Assembly (NCBI GenBank): GCA_947302185.1
Contig: CAMYVI010000001.1
Coordinates: 1-44,776, forward strand
Reading direction: 5' to 3'
DNA: 44,776 nucleotides
DNA from: an uncultured Lachnospiraceae bacterium
GTDB lineage: Bacteria; Bacillota_A; Clostridia; Lachnospirales; Lachnospiraceae
The notes under the pieces were generated by a model. That model did no database searches, was not told the origin of the DNA, and saw nothing but the letters and a program-made list of their open reading frames with translations. This document shows, piece by piece, positions 1-13,400 of the stretch. Numbering within the stretch: position 1 is the first letter of the stretch; each line of letters begins with the position of its first letter. The translations under genes and the position numbers were made by a program.

Positions 1-819
1 GTCGCAAGAAACAATACAATCAAGCAGACATATCAGACTTTCCTGACCAGGGCCAGAAGAGCCGAGAGCATTGAGTCCGGAAAGGATGATTATCAGCAGG
101 CGATTTCCATGAGACCTTCTGAAAGCGACGGATATAAGGCTATGTTAAAGACCATTGTTCAGGACGGAAGCTTTACTCAGGATGAGCGAAAAATACTTAA
201 CAGTATTCTGGAAGCGAAACCGATGACCGTGAGCGGCGAACGTAATTCGGAGGTTTTCGAGAGCCGGAATCCTCAGGGATTTGCGGAGTTCCAGTTTGAA
301 CTCGGAAAAGATTATTTCTCCTATTACAATTCGGGATATCAGTATGCTTCCCAGGTACTGGATGGCCTCGAGGAGAGCGAGTATCTTGATGACTATACGA
401 AGAAGAAAACGGCCAGTTACTATTTTATATCCAATGCATTTGCATCGAAGGCAGACGGCAGTAAGACCACTTTGGCATGGACGGAAGATGGTACGGATTG
501 GCACGCCGTATGGAATGAATTGAAGAAGTTCGTCGGGAATCCTTCCAAGGCAATAGAAGTCTGCGGAGATAAGAGGCATGCGATTGCAGTGTACAGGAGC
601 GTTGCAAATATGATTATTGCCGACGTTACGGATTTTCAAAACGGCGGAGTAACGGAGGAAGAAATGCAGGCCATGATCGAATCAGGTAAAACATTTATGA
701 GCAGGGTGACTGCAGATAGCCAGGTTGAAGAGGAACTTGTGTCGCAGTCAAACGGTGCGATCGAGGCAGCTGAAAAGACGGTTCGTGGTGCCTATCATAC
801 AGTGGGTTCAGAATGGTGA
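1..819 (+). CDS. C-terminal part of a cytoplasmic TPR-like protein (possible Ser/Thr kinase tail), 5' truncated
   Basis: The frame is open from the first base of the window, so the gene starts upstream; an internal ATG at 109 is not preceded by a convincing ribosome binding site. The visible 272 residues are soluble and mostly helical. The start (YQTFLTRARRAESIESGKDDYQQAISMRPSESDGYKAM, given here only as residues 11-48 in outline) has the A..A....DY.QAI...P....Y spacing of a tetratricopeptide repeat, and further aromatic-rich helices follow. In Clostridia such tails often sit behind an N-terminal Ser/Thr kinase domain, but no kinase motif is inside the window, so that is inference. It ends 149 bases before a small membrane protein on the same strand. 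It could equally be a stand-alone TPR scaffold protein. Confidence 0.5.
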   Translation, partial: VARNNTIKQTYQTFLTRARRAESIESGKDDYQQAISMRPSESDGYKAMLKTIVQDGSFTQDERKILNSILEAKPMTVSGERNSEVFESRNPQGFAEFQFELGKDYFSYYNSGYQYASQVLDGLEESEYLDDYTKKKTASYYFISNAFASKADGSKTTLAWTEDGTDWHAVWNELKKFVGNPSKAIEVCGDKRHAIAVYRSVANMIIADVTDFQNGGVTEEEMQAMIESGKTFMSRVTADSQVEEELVSQSNGAIEAAEKTVRGAYHTVGSEW

Positions 820-968
820 GACCTTGTGTCTGCGACCGGCTGAAGCATATTTTCAATGTAAATCATACAGCGGCTTCAGAATTGTAATGCATTGTGAAGC
901 GTTCAAAGGACGGCGGAACTGAGAAAAAGCAGCGGACGAAAGGGAAAGCGTAATAGAAGGGGACAAAT

Positions 969-1469
969 ATGGGAAATATGGAAACAGCCGAACTGGTCAA
1001 CTTATACCAGACAGGGTTCTACTGCTGCATGGCACTTTCTATTGTATCGGCAATCACCACGATTTATATCTTTATCAAGAAAGATATTAAGACGCTCTTT
1101 ATTAAAAAGACCGGTATAGCCAGAAGGCAGACTGCAAGGCAGATGCAGATGAAAAATGAAAGAACGGATCAGCTTAACGATGCGGGTGTGGATCTTGAAT
1201 TTGAGAAGACAGACGAGACAAGGCCTACTGCGGAACTGCACAGGGAAACGCATTCGACCGGTAAGACCAGGGAATACATGGGTCCCACAATAATACAGGG
1301 ACTGTTTAAGAGTAAAACGAAAACCGGGGAAATCAGCGGTAACCAGAAGAGGGGCGAACCGACTAAAAGCACGGCAGAAACGGTTGGCGCAACGGGTGCT
1401 ACAGGCTTTACTGTAAGTGAGAGAATTGTTGTTACTCACACAAACGAGATGATAGATATAGAAGTGTAA
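969..1469 (+). CDS. Small single-pass membrane protein, unknown function
   Basis: I do not recognise this 166-residue protein. A good Shine-Dalgarno (AGAAGGGG) lies just before the ATG at 969. Residues about 15-36 form one hydrophobic segment (FYCCMALSIVSAITTIYIFI) followed at once by a basic stretch (KKDIKTLFIKK), so the N-terminus should face out and the tail should be cytoplasmic. The remaining ~125 residues are polar, low in aromatic residues and rich in Thr, Glu, Lys and Arg, so probably disordered, ending in a short beta-like segment (ERIVVTHTNEMIDIEV). Thr-rich tails of this kind could be kinase substrates, which would fit if the upstream gene is a kinase, but that is speculation. Only 17 bases separate it from the giant surface protein, so the two are probably co-transcribed. 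Confidence 0.75.
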   Translation: MGNMETAELVNLYQTGFYCCMALSIVSAITTIYIFIKKDIKTLFIKKTGIARRQTARQMQMKNERTDQLNDAGVDLEFEKTDETRPTAELHRETHSTGKTREYMGPTIIQGLFKSKTKTGEISGNQKRGEPTKSTAETVGATGATGFTVSERIVVTHTNEMIDIEV

Positions 1470-1486
1470 TAGCGAAGGCGATGAGT

Positions 1487-4400
1487 ATGAAGACTGTGAT
1501 TGATAAATTTAAAAGAATGCTTTCAGTTATCTGCATCATAACTCTGCTGACGGAGAATGTATTGCCTGTGACTGCGTATGCCGTAGAACAGGACGCCATA
1601 CAGTTAGATGAGATTTCGGAAGAAGAGACCGCTGTCGGAGATGCGGTCTTAAATGATGACAGCCTAGAAGACACGGAAGTGCAGACGGAATATCCGGAGG
1701 AAGAAATCTATCAGGAATCTGAAAGTCCTGAGGCTGATATCGCGCAGGGCTCTGAAAGTCCTGAGGCTGATATCGCGCAGGGCTCTGAAAGCAGTGAGGA
1801 TGAATACCTGACAGAGAATGCCGGGACAGATGAAGAGGAATTCGTTCAGTCTGAAACGCCGGACGACCTGTATGATACATATAACGATGAAGATATCATC
1901 GAAACAGAACCTCCGGAGCAGGAATATCTTCTGGGTGTACCGGATGAGGAGCCTTTGCCGGATAATCCTGACGGGGATGGGGAGAGTGCGCCTGAAATCG
2001 GAGATGTTACGGCATCTGTTTGCGAACTCACGATAGATGACGACGGAAACGAGATTTACACGGAAATTGATAGGGGGGATACGGGCACGAGCTACTACCT
2101 CGTGGCCGATTATGCAATAGATGAAAGCGCCGGTCTGGATGTTCAAGTAAATTGGACGGTCTTTAAAAGCGGAGGAAGTACCTCCGGTTCAGGAAGCGGA
2201 GCCAAATACGAGTGGTCTTTTCCTGAAAACGGAGTTTATGAAATACTGTGTGAAGTGATTGTTACAGACCAGTACGGAAATACCAACCAGGCGAGTGACA
2301 CGACAAGCATTGTGATCGATTCCTTTTCGTATGATTTTAGAATTGTCAATTCGAATGACAGAAATACTCCCGGACAGGTTATGTACGGGGATACTGTAGA
2401 GTTTGCGCTTTCCCGTGCAGCTGAGGATGAGGCGGAAGTATCCATGTATGTGGAACGAATCGAAGAGGAAGGAATCTATAAGGAGCCTCTTTCCGGAGAC
2501 GGAAATGTCTTCGAATATACTTTCAGCGAAAGCTGCATGGAATATGTTTTCTATGCGGAGTGCACCTATGTATACGGAGATTATACATTTACCCAGGAAA
2601 TTGTAAGGATAACGCCGGATGTTTACGAAGTAAAGGATATTACCCTCTCTGTCTTTGACGATCTTAACGATAAAGCGGTCCGGGTAGATGAGGCAGGTGT
2701 GATCGGAAGACTGAACACGGCGGAGAACCGTGCGAAATATGCGGTAATTGCTGCCGATATTCCGTCCCTGACAGTTTCGGAGCGGAATGCAATCCTCAAC
2801 GGAACGTATGCCAACCAGGAAGATGCATATGATATGCTGCAGGTTGACGAGAACGGAGATGTCACGTTTCCGACAGACAAGTCCGGAATATACGAGTACA
2901 CGGTCTGTATTCTGAAATGTGATGATGAGAATGTTGATTATGAATCAGTCCTGAAGGATATTACTCTTCATGTACGGTATGAAGTTCTGATCGGAGTGGA
3001 TGTGGAGCTCAGCAGGGATGGAGACGGAAATCCTGTCAAGATATCAAAAGTCAGCGACGGAGGAAAAGAGGCATTTTTCCCGGACGGGTATTTTTTCCTC
3101 AGGGGAGTACAGAGCGAATACGGTAACGTCAGTCTGGAAATTTCAGGAAATTTTGAATATGCTGTTTCTGACATGGGTAATGATATTCCGGTCGGCAGAG
3201 CCGCCGGGGAGACGGGATGCCCCTTTATCTTAACGGGAGATGATGCGATACATTACTATATAAATCATTATCCTGATTTTTCCGTTGAGGAAATTAAGGG
3301 GGATATTCTTCCGAACGGGATTGATGACGGTGAGGAGTGCATACTTGATCTTACGGGATCTGACAAAACTGTTGTTGCAGATGACGGAAACCTTAATACC
3401 GAGTATACTCTGACAAACCTTCCCGGTATTAAGCTGGTGCTCGGTCCGGACGTGCAATGCTCCAAAAATCCGGAAACGGAAGCATTTTATCTTGCTCCCG
3501 GCGATGATAATAAACTGATCGGTATAGAGGCAACAGAAGGTACTGAAGAAGTGCGCCTTCTCACTTATAAAGAAGGCGATGACGGAACCAGCGTCCTGGA
3601 TGAGCCGGAGTTTGTTTTCCAAGACGGAGAAAACATTGCAGGGAATCTGTATATCCAGAAAGGTGCAAAATACTACGGACCGTTCAGTGTGAAATATCTG
3701 CACGATTCAGAGGCACCGGTGCTTAGAGAAGGCGGCCTGTCCGTTGAAGTCACAAACGGTTCGGAGAGCCGGAGCTTTCTTGACTTCCTGAGGGAAAAGC
3801 TTGGGAATTCTTCGATAATAGATGACGATATCAAGATTGAACCTGACGGATCCGTTGTGATCAAAAAGAACAGGGTCGTCACAATTTCCGTTGATATGTT
3901 TGATGATCTCAGCGGTGTGTCCGGCGATTCGGGAATCTGCATGACGACGCAGAAAGCAGAAACATGGTCCGATCTGGAGAATATGACGTATGACACGACA
4001 GTATCGGCCGAGAACGGAACCGACGGAGTTAGCCTAAACTATTATGTTTATCTGAGGCTGCGTGACAATGCCGGAAACACGGAATACAGATATATTTATG
4101 CCCAGCTTCTGTTCGATGAAATTGCTCCGGAACTTGATGACGGGTCAGGAATAACATTTAATCCTCAAAAACCACAGGCTACTGTGAATCTTGGCATTAC
4201 GGAAGCTCACAGCGGTCTTTTCAAAACGGAAGTATATCTCTATGACTGTGTGGAGAATGAAGACGGAACAGTCGCCGACGCAATACTTTGTGAAGACGGA
4301 GTATACGGAACGGAGCGAAAGAGAAGAGTATGGCTGTCCGGGACAATGAACGGATATGAAACGGACAGCGGAATCGTGTATGAGGAAGCCGAAGACCCGG

Positions 4401-7400
4401 GAGAAAGCTCCGGCCACTATGAAGAACAGTATGTCCTTAAGGATCAGTACGGAAGCTATCTGCGCCTTTTCGTAAAGGTTGAAGACTGTGCGGGCAATGT
4501 CTCCTATTATATCTCCGACGGAACCGATTTTGAAAAACTAGAGACGGAAGAGGATACGTTCATCAACACGGACGAAGAACGTGTTGAGCAGATCAAGAAG
4601 AGCACGGGGAAATCCTTTGCCGTTTTATTCGGAAAACCCAGACTTGTCATTTGCCGGGAAGGCGTCTCGGATGCCATCGTGCGTACCAATGAAACGGATC
4701 CGGAGAAAAACGATTATATTTATAATTCGTTCTGTGAGATCACGGTAAAGGCGGAGAATATTCCTGTACCCGATATGACAGTAAGTCTTGAGAGGACAGA
4801 CGGCGGAGAGTTATTCAGCGTTTTTGAATCCGTGGCGTATGACGCGGAAAATCATTGCTTTACCTACAAATTCTGCAAGGATGACATTGTACTGCCGCAT
4901 ACCGGATGGACAATCGGATCCGACGGCGATTATGTACTGAAAGCGTATGTACCGGATATAAAGGACGAAAAGGGAAATGTCCATAAGCGTATAGCCATTG
5001 ACATGGATATCATGGATAAAGAATCTCCTGAGGATGACGGCGTGAGCGTGAAGGAGCGTGTTCTGAAAGAGGAGGAAACGTACACGGACAGCTTTATCAT
5101 AGATACGACCAGTCCGAAAGTTCGCTATGACCTTAATACAGACGATGCGGCAAGTACATTCACCGATGCAGAAGGAAAGTCCTTTTACTACGGACTTGAG
5201 AACGGAAACGGAGACCCGGTGCCGGCGGTACTTTCCGTAACGGTCGATGAGAAGAACTGGTATACATGTGATAAGCCGGAAATTGTCATCTATAAAGACG
5301 GTACGGATGATGCTTCTGTAATAAATGTTAAGGACGCAGCATACAACGGATATATAACTGTAAGCGACTGGAGCAGTGAAAACGACGGAGAATATACTGC
5401 CACTGTCACCATAAATGCAAAAAATGGCGGACGTATCAATCATGATATAGACGGCTGCTACAGGATCGCGGTCATTAACAGCCGGAACACATATTACAAT
5501 TATAAGATCACGAAAGAGGATGCGAGCGGAAATCCGGAAGAAACCGGTATTCTGGAATTTGAATACGAAGATCCTGACACATCTTCGCGCATTGACCGGA
5601 CCAGTCAGATACTGATTGATTCGGTTCGTCCTGTTGCCGTTTATAATATTGATGTTGAGGGAAATGAGATCGACGGAGACAACGAGTATGCATATTATAA
5701 TAAGAATTTTGCTGAGTCCGTTGTCATAAGGGAGAAGAATTTTATAGTCGCAGGAGCGGATCAGGAGGATTATATAAATGTTCGGTCATCCAGAAAAGGG
5801 GACGTAACTGTTGCGGATGAGGATTCTTCGGAAGAAGTCCCTTCCTCATATGAAGTACGGGATGACGAACGCGAATTTGTATGGAACCGGACAGCCAGCG
5901 GTGTATACTGGATCACTGTTTCCGGTACGGATCTCGCGGGAAACAAACTAATCTATGAATATGATGAAGATAATTCCTGTTTACTTGCGACCGATGTAGC
6001 TAAAATCGCTGAAATCAATCAGAAGAATAACGGCGACGGCAAACATTCATTTGAAACAAAGCATAAAGTTCTGGATAAGGAGGCACCGGTTCTTTCATTC
6101 TCTGAAGCGGCGAACACGGGGCTGATCTTCAACGAAGATCATACAAAAGCACGATTGACACTTGGCGTTTATGACAAGTGTTATGACCTGTACGCTGTGG
6201 AGGCGGTACTTTTTGACGGGATAAACCAGGGCGGAGAGAATGACGCCATTAAATATTATGATTCAAAGATCGTGACCGGCTCCAGAGACGAATGGAAGAC
6301 GTACGAAGTAGATAATCATCCCGGATATTCTGTTATCGAGTGGGATCTTGACGATCATAAGGGCAGTTATCTGAGGCTTTTTATCAGTCTCACTGATTTT
6401 GCCGGCAATACTCAGAGTTACACGTATGATTTCGGACAAGCGATGCCTTTTGAGAACCTTAATCAGCCATACAGGTACAGTGAAGCTGAAAGGGAAAGAA
6501 TTATTGCTGCGATAAAGGATACAGAACCGTTTGCGCTCTATGGCAGTCCCGAATTGGACGTCAGATTCACACAGAATAAGGATGCTATCAGCCGTGCGGG
6601 GAAGGTGCAGCAGGACGGTGAAGAAAAGACTGTCATAGACTTCATCTTTACGGATCGGACCGGTGTAAGTGTCACTGTTAAAGACATACCGCGGTCGGAA
6701 ATGTATCTGAAATTCGCGAAAGAGGGAACGGATGATCCGCTTCTCCATATCGTATCGGAAGGATATGTCACTGATCGGCACTGCTTCGAGTACGGAGATT
6801 CGACTGCTGACGGTTCCGGAGAGGAGCCGGGGGATGACGGAGATGAAAACGATTCAGGAACATTCCGTTTCAGTGCGGCGATTCCTGCTGACAGAAGCGG
6901 AGACGGAGTCTATTCATTAGAAGCATTTGTTCCGACTCTTCCGTACAATGAGATAAAGGTCGCTATAAAGAGCGGAGCGGATGAGGGACATCTGAGCGAT
7001 GACAAGGATGTGCACGCTTATTCGGATGAAGGCGAAGTAAAGCTTCTGAAAGAAGAGCACACGGAACATGACGGAACAAGCGGCATCCTGTACAGCGAAA
7101 GCTTTATCAAGGATTTCACTGTTCCTGTCGCCATCTACAGTGTGCATGACGGTTTCAGCCCGTTCTATATTAATGATGGAATCGGAACATCTTCTTATTA
7201 TTATGGTCTGAGTGACGGCGTAAGTGAAGACTCTCCGATGGCAGCCGTTATCGACATAACGATCAAAGAGAAAAACTGGTATGAAGTGGATGCTCCGCAG
7301 GTCGTAGTCTACAAGGATGCGGACGGCGACGGCAATCCGGATGAAGAAATAACGAAGAAGGCCGGTGAAGATACAAATAACAACTATGTCAAGATAAAAA

Positions 7401-10400
7401 CGTGGTCAAAGGCTGCGCAGGGTTCCGAGTATCAGTGGGATACCTCTGTAATAATCCGCCCACCGAAGGGAACGACCGGTGAAGAGGCCAATGCTGCCGA
7501 CGGAAAATATACCATTTTCCTGGTAAACAGTGACGGAACTTATTACAACTATATCAAAAATGATTCAGCCGATAAGGCTAACATAAACAAAGAAAACGAG
7601 CTTCATTTTGAGTATTCGAACGACAGTATTCAGACGATGGACAGCACTGTGGAAATCGTGATTGATACAATCCGTCCGGTCGTAACGTACAGCGTGGGAA
7701 CCGGAGGGAAGGAGTTCGAAGACGATAATGAATATGCGTATTTCGGCGAAGACTTTACGGAGACGCTTCAGGTAAATGAAAAGAACTACAAAACCGCAAA
7801 AATCAATGAACAGGGAGACGAGTTGTCTCCGGTCAGCTTCATGGAAGTCCATTCCTTTAACAAGAGCACGGTCGCGGATCCGGATCCTTCAGACCCGGAT
7901 GATACCGGAGTCACTTGCGTAGAGGCGGACGACGTCATTAATTACAGCTGGGCACGCCTTGATGAGGGAATATACCGGGTCAGTGTATCCGGGACGGATC
8001 TTGCGGGAAACAGGCCTGTTTACAAAATCGGTCCGGCGGGGACGAATATCGATTCGGACAGACGGATCGCTGAGGACGTCAATAAGAAGAATCAGCAACA
8101 TAACTATGTACCGTTCAACACGAAGTATAAAGTGTTGGATAAATCTGCGCCGGAAATATTGGATTCCGATTTAGCAGCTTCGCATAAGGTCAATTCAGGA
8201 CTAACGTTCGACAGTATCCATTCTTCCGCTTCACTTGACCTGTTCGTCCGTGACAAGTATACCGGGCTTTACAGTGTGGAGACGGTTCTTTTCGACGGTG
8301 GCGGAAGCAAGTACGGAGACAGCTCCGGAGAGATAGAGTTTTATGATGTTTCGAAGAGAAGCGGATCCAGAGAAGAATGGGGGGCTGACCTGACAGAGAA
8401 TCCGATTACGTCCGAGTTTACGTGGGACATAACAGATACCGGCAGCTATCTCAGACTGTTCGTTATCCTGGAAGATTTTGCCGGTAATGTCAGATGTTAT
8501 AAATATGACGCGGATACGGATACATTTGAGGATCTTGATCAGGACGGATTCGGAGACCTTGAGGCTCCGTACAGCTATTCCGAAGAGACTGCAGAGGATA
8601 TTATTGCCGCGATAACGGATGCTTCTGCATTTGCATTATTTGGCACGCCTGAACTTGACGTACGCTTCGAACAGACGAATAACGCAATAAGCAGGGCGAA
8701 GAAGGCGGAAGACGGCAGTTCGGAAATAGATTTTATTTATACGGATCGCTCCGAAGTCAGCATAATGATTAAGGATATGCCTGTCTCTGAACTGGCTCTG
8801 AAATTGACAAGGGAAGGCAGTGAAGAGGAGCCTGTCATATCCGTCTCTTCCGATGGATACGATACCGCGAACCATTGCTTTAAGTATAAGTGCGTCGGAA
8901 CTCATGCGGAAACGCTGCCGGCAGAGGAAGCCGAAGGCGGTGAAGAAGAAGGCAGCATGGAGAAGAGGACGTACAGGTTCAGCGCGGAAATCGACGCGGA
9001 CGCAACATACGAATTTGAGGCGTATGTTCCGGAGCTCCCGGAAGAAGCTGAGATAGCTGTGTCCTTTAGCAGCGGGCAGAATGCGCGAGAGAAGGATCTT
9101 GAGTCCTTAACAAACGAAAGAGAGATTTATGCGTCCGTATCTGACGGAGGACAGCAAAAAAAGATTTATCTTGTTAACGAAGAGCCGATTCGGGCAGAGG
9201 ATGCGGCCGCTTCTGTCGTCGGCATCCGTTACAGTGAAATATTCATCAAGGACACGACGGTCCCTGTTGCCAGTTACAGTATGCGCGTAGGTTATGAACC
9301 GTACAGGATTATTGATAAAGGCTACGGAAATGCATACTATTACGGGCTGCTTGACGGCGCCAACCCGAACATACCGATGACGGCGATTTTCGACATCTAT
9401 ATTGCCGAAAAAAACTGGTATGAAGCGGATGTGCCTCAGGTTGTTGTGCATAAGGACGCGGACGGGGACGGGAACCCGGAGACCGAGATGACAGGGCAGG
9501 ATGATAATAATTATGTCAGAACGACATCCTGGGCAAAAGAGCAGCAGGACGAGGGCTCTGTGTGGAAGTCGACCGTCATTATTGAGCCGTCGAAAACGAC
9601 AGCAGGCGATGCGGATGGAGTTTACACGATTTCTCTGAGGAACAGCGATGGAACGTACTATAACTATATAGCAAACGAGGAGGATGATAAGGCAAATATA
9701 AATGACTCTAATGAACTGCTGTATGAATATGATAAAGACAGCATTCAGAAGATGGATAGCGATCTGGAAATCGTGATCGATACGATCCGTCCGGTCGTGA
9801 CATACAGCACGGGAGTAAAAGGCAGAGAAATCGACAATGATAACGAGTATGCCTACTACAATGAGAACTTCACGGAAACTCTTTCCATTAAGGAGAGGAA
9901 TTTTGAAATTCTGCCGGAAGGTGCGGATTATCCGATAGGCTATCTGGAAGTTAACTCTTACTATAAGGAGACAGTAGTGGATGAGGATCCCGGACTGCCG
10001 GAGGATTCTTCCGTTGACCACCGTGTTGTAGAAGGCGACACATACACTTACAGCTGGCCGAGATCCGATGAAGGCGTTTACTGGATCCGTGTGCAGGGGA
10101 CAGACCTGGCAGGCAATAAAGTGATTTATCAGACGGATCAATATGCGCTTGACGCCGATAAGACCATGATCGACGATCTGAACGGAAAGAACGGGAACGG
10201 CACATTTGAAGCAAGACATAAAGTACTTGATAAGACGCTGCCCGAGATTGTGCGTTCGGGAGATAATTATTCCGGCCTGTTCCTGAATGATGTGCACAGC
10301 GCCGCAGACCTTGACCTTTTCGTGCATGACAAGCATTCGGGATTATATAGCGCGGAGGCCGTCCTCTTTGACGGAGGAGGTGCAAAATACGGAAACATTT

Positions 10401-13400
10401 CCGGCAATATTGTGTTCTATGATAAAATCGACAAAACGGGTACAAGAGAGGAATGGGGTGCGGATTTAACTGAAAACCCTGTTACTTCCGAGTTCAAGTG
10501 GAACATCACGGATACGGGAAGCTACCTCAGACTGTTCATAGTTCTTGAGGACTTTGCCGGAAACACGAAGTTCTATAAATATGACGCCTATGCTGAAAAA
10601 TTCATAGAAATCGATAAGGATGCATTTGCGGATCCGAGCGCTCCTTACCGCTACTCGGATGAAACACGGGATGAGATTATTGCCGCGATTTCCGATGCGG
10701 AAGCATTTGCAATCTACGGATCGCCCAATCTGGATGTCCGATTTGAACAGACTAATGATGCGATCAGCCGTGCAAAGCAGGTGACAGAGGATAATCAGGA
10801 AAAGACGGTAATAGATTTTGTCTGCACGGATCGTTCGGCGCTAAGCGTGACGATAGAGGATATGCCTGTTCCCGAACTGGTTCTGAATCTTGAGAAGCAG
10901 GACGAGGAAGGTGCGAATATCTTCCTGTCGGTTTCGTCGGTCCAGTATGATACCGATGCGCATTGCTTCAGGTACGGTGCTGCCGGCACAAAACCCGTGA
11001 CCCGGGAAGCGGGAGAAGATGAGGAAAAGAAACGGTACAGCTTCGGCACGGTTGTTGACGAGGACGGCGTTTATAACTTTACGCTCTTTGTTCCGAGGCT
11101 GCAGGGTTCTGCTGAAATACCGGTATCCATTACTTCCGGGACGGACGCTGATAAACAGGATGTATCTTCTCTGAAGAAAGAGAGCGACGTCTATGCGGTA
11201 GATGCGGACGGGAAGCAGGTACATCTTCTGAAAACGGAACCGTCCGATTCCGGCGTTCCGGGTGTCTGGTACAGCGAGGCGTTTATCAAGGATACCGTTG
11301 TCCCGGTGGCGAACTGCATTATCCCGGAGGATTATATGCCCAGCTTCCCTGCTGATGTACAGGGCGAAAGCGTGTTCTACTACGGACTTAAGGACGGTGT
11401 TGACGCAAATGCTCCGAAAGCAGCAAGGATGGAAGTTACGATCACCGAGGAGAACTGGTATGACTATGACGCTCCGAAGTTTATTATCAAAAGAAACGGT
11501 GAGGATGTAACGCAGAGCGGATATATAACTGTGAGCGGGTGGAAACTCGGACGAAACGGAAAGCAGAAAGCGCATACCGCTACAATTACGATCGATCCTA
11601 AGAAAGCGTCGGGACATTCTGCGGACGGCCGTTATACGATGCTGCTGTATAATTATGAGGATGGGACTTATTATAATTACAGAATCGGAGACGGCAAGTC
11701 CAACATTAATGATGCCAATGAATATGAATACATATATGAGGATAACGGGAATACCCTTCGGGTGAATGAATCGATCGAGTTCGTTATAGACACGATTCGT
11801 CCGAAAGCGGTCTACTCGGTATCTTCCGGCGATGTCAGAGAATATGCCGATGATGCATATGCATATTATAAGAACAACTTTGTGGAGAAGCTCACGGTAT
11901 ATGATACGAATATTTCAACACGTTTCGTAACCGCAATATCCGGGCAGAAGCCGAGGACGGACAGCAGCACGCAGCCGGTGACGAAGACACTGAAGCCTCA
12001 GATCGATGAGGCCGGTACGACTTACACATACAGCTGCGACCGGAGGGAAGAAGGAGTTTACTGGATCACGTCCCGGGGAACAGACCTGGCGATGAACAGA
12101 ATTGAGTTTACAGGAGGTACTAACGCAAGAAACAGAGATAAGGAAAAAGCGGCGCAGGCAAGCGCTGCCGGCTCGAGGACGAATTATGTATTCGAGTCTC
12201 TGCCGAAAGTAATAGACAAGACGGCCCCTGTCGCCGAATACCGGATAACCGGGACAAAAGATAAGTGCCACTATGATAAATATGATTTCTACAACAAGGA
12301 TATTGAAGCGATATTCGATCTGACCGAGGTCAATTTCAGAGTGGGAAATATGTCATTTACAGGCACATTCGGAAATGATAGTCTGACGGGACCGACCGCG
12401 AACGTCGGCAAAAAAGATTCTTACAGATACCGGGCATATGTCAAAGCGGATTCCGGGCATGAAGGACACCACAGATTTACAATCAGCGGGACGGATAAGG
12501 CAGGAAACGCGATTATCGTAACAAGAGGAACCGGTGCGACGGATAACGATCCTGCGAAGCAGACAGGTTCGTACACGACAGGCATAAAAGTAATGGATGT
12601 AACGGCTCCCGTTTATGTTGTGTCGGAAATGACAAAGCCGAAAAGTTCGGAAAATATTGAAGGAACGACTGCATATTACAATACGGATGTTAACATGGCA
12701 TTTACGGTGACCGATACGAATCTGGACCGTGATAAGATCAGGACAGCCGTGACTTCCGCAGCACCGGATGATTACTCATCAGCGGAACCGCCGTGGAAGA
12801 AGATGCAGATCGGAAAGTCAACGGTTAATTTCAATTCCTCGACGAGATATCCGCTTTCCGCTTCGGCGTCGAATAACGGCGTTTACCGGTTCGAGATACA
12901 GGGCGAGGACGCGGCAGGCAACCTGCTTGTTCCGTCATCGGCCGAGAGGAACAAGAAGTCTTATCAGGCGACTGTGCGGCACGGCAACGGTGAATTCTGG
13001 ACGTATAACAAAGTCATAGATACGATTGCACCTTCCGGACATATCGATATCGGTAATTATTACAGTGCCGATTTGAGTTTGAGAGGCGGACTCGGAGTTA
13101 CAAAATCCGCGCCTTACAGGGAGGAGACGAGCGCATCCGGAAATATCAGGGTGACGCTTGACCATTCACCGGTCAAAATAGAGTATCCGGTCATATCTTC
13201 AATAGGAAGTCTGTCGCAGAACGATAATGTGACGGGGTATGCGTATATGGCTTCCCGGGACTTCCGGACAGACGGTCAGCAGGTGTTCAGACTGGAAATC
13301 ACCCTGACGGACAGGGCGGGTAACACGACGAATACAATCAGAACCAATTCGATTTATCTGGATGTTGAGGCTCCGGTAGAAGATGAAAATGCACCTGCCA

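Noticed and set aside
820..968. Possible small gene or RNA between the first two genes
   Set aside because: No convincing start, codon pattern, promoter or stem-loop was seen.
9107..10336. A 409-codon open frame on the minus strand
   Set aside because: It lies fully inside the giant surface protein gene; its residue composition is that of a shadow frame, without a ribosome site or recognisable domains.
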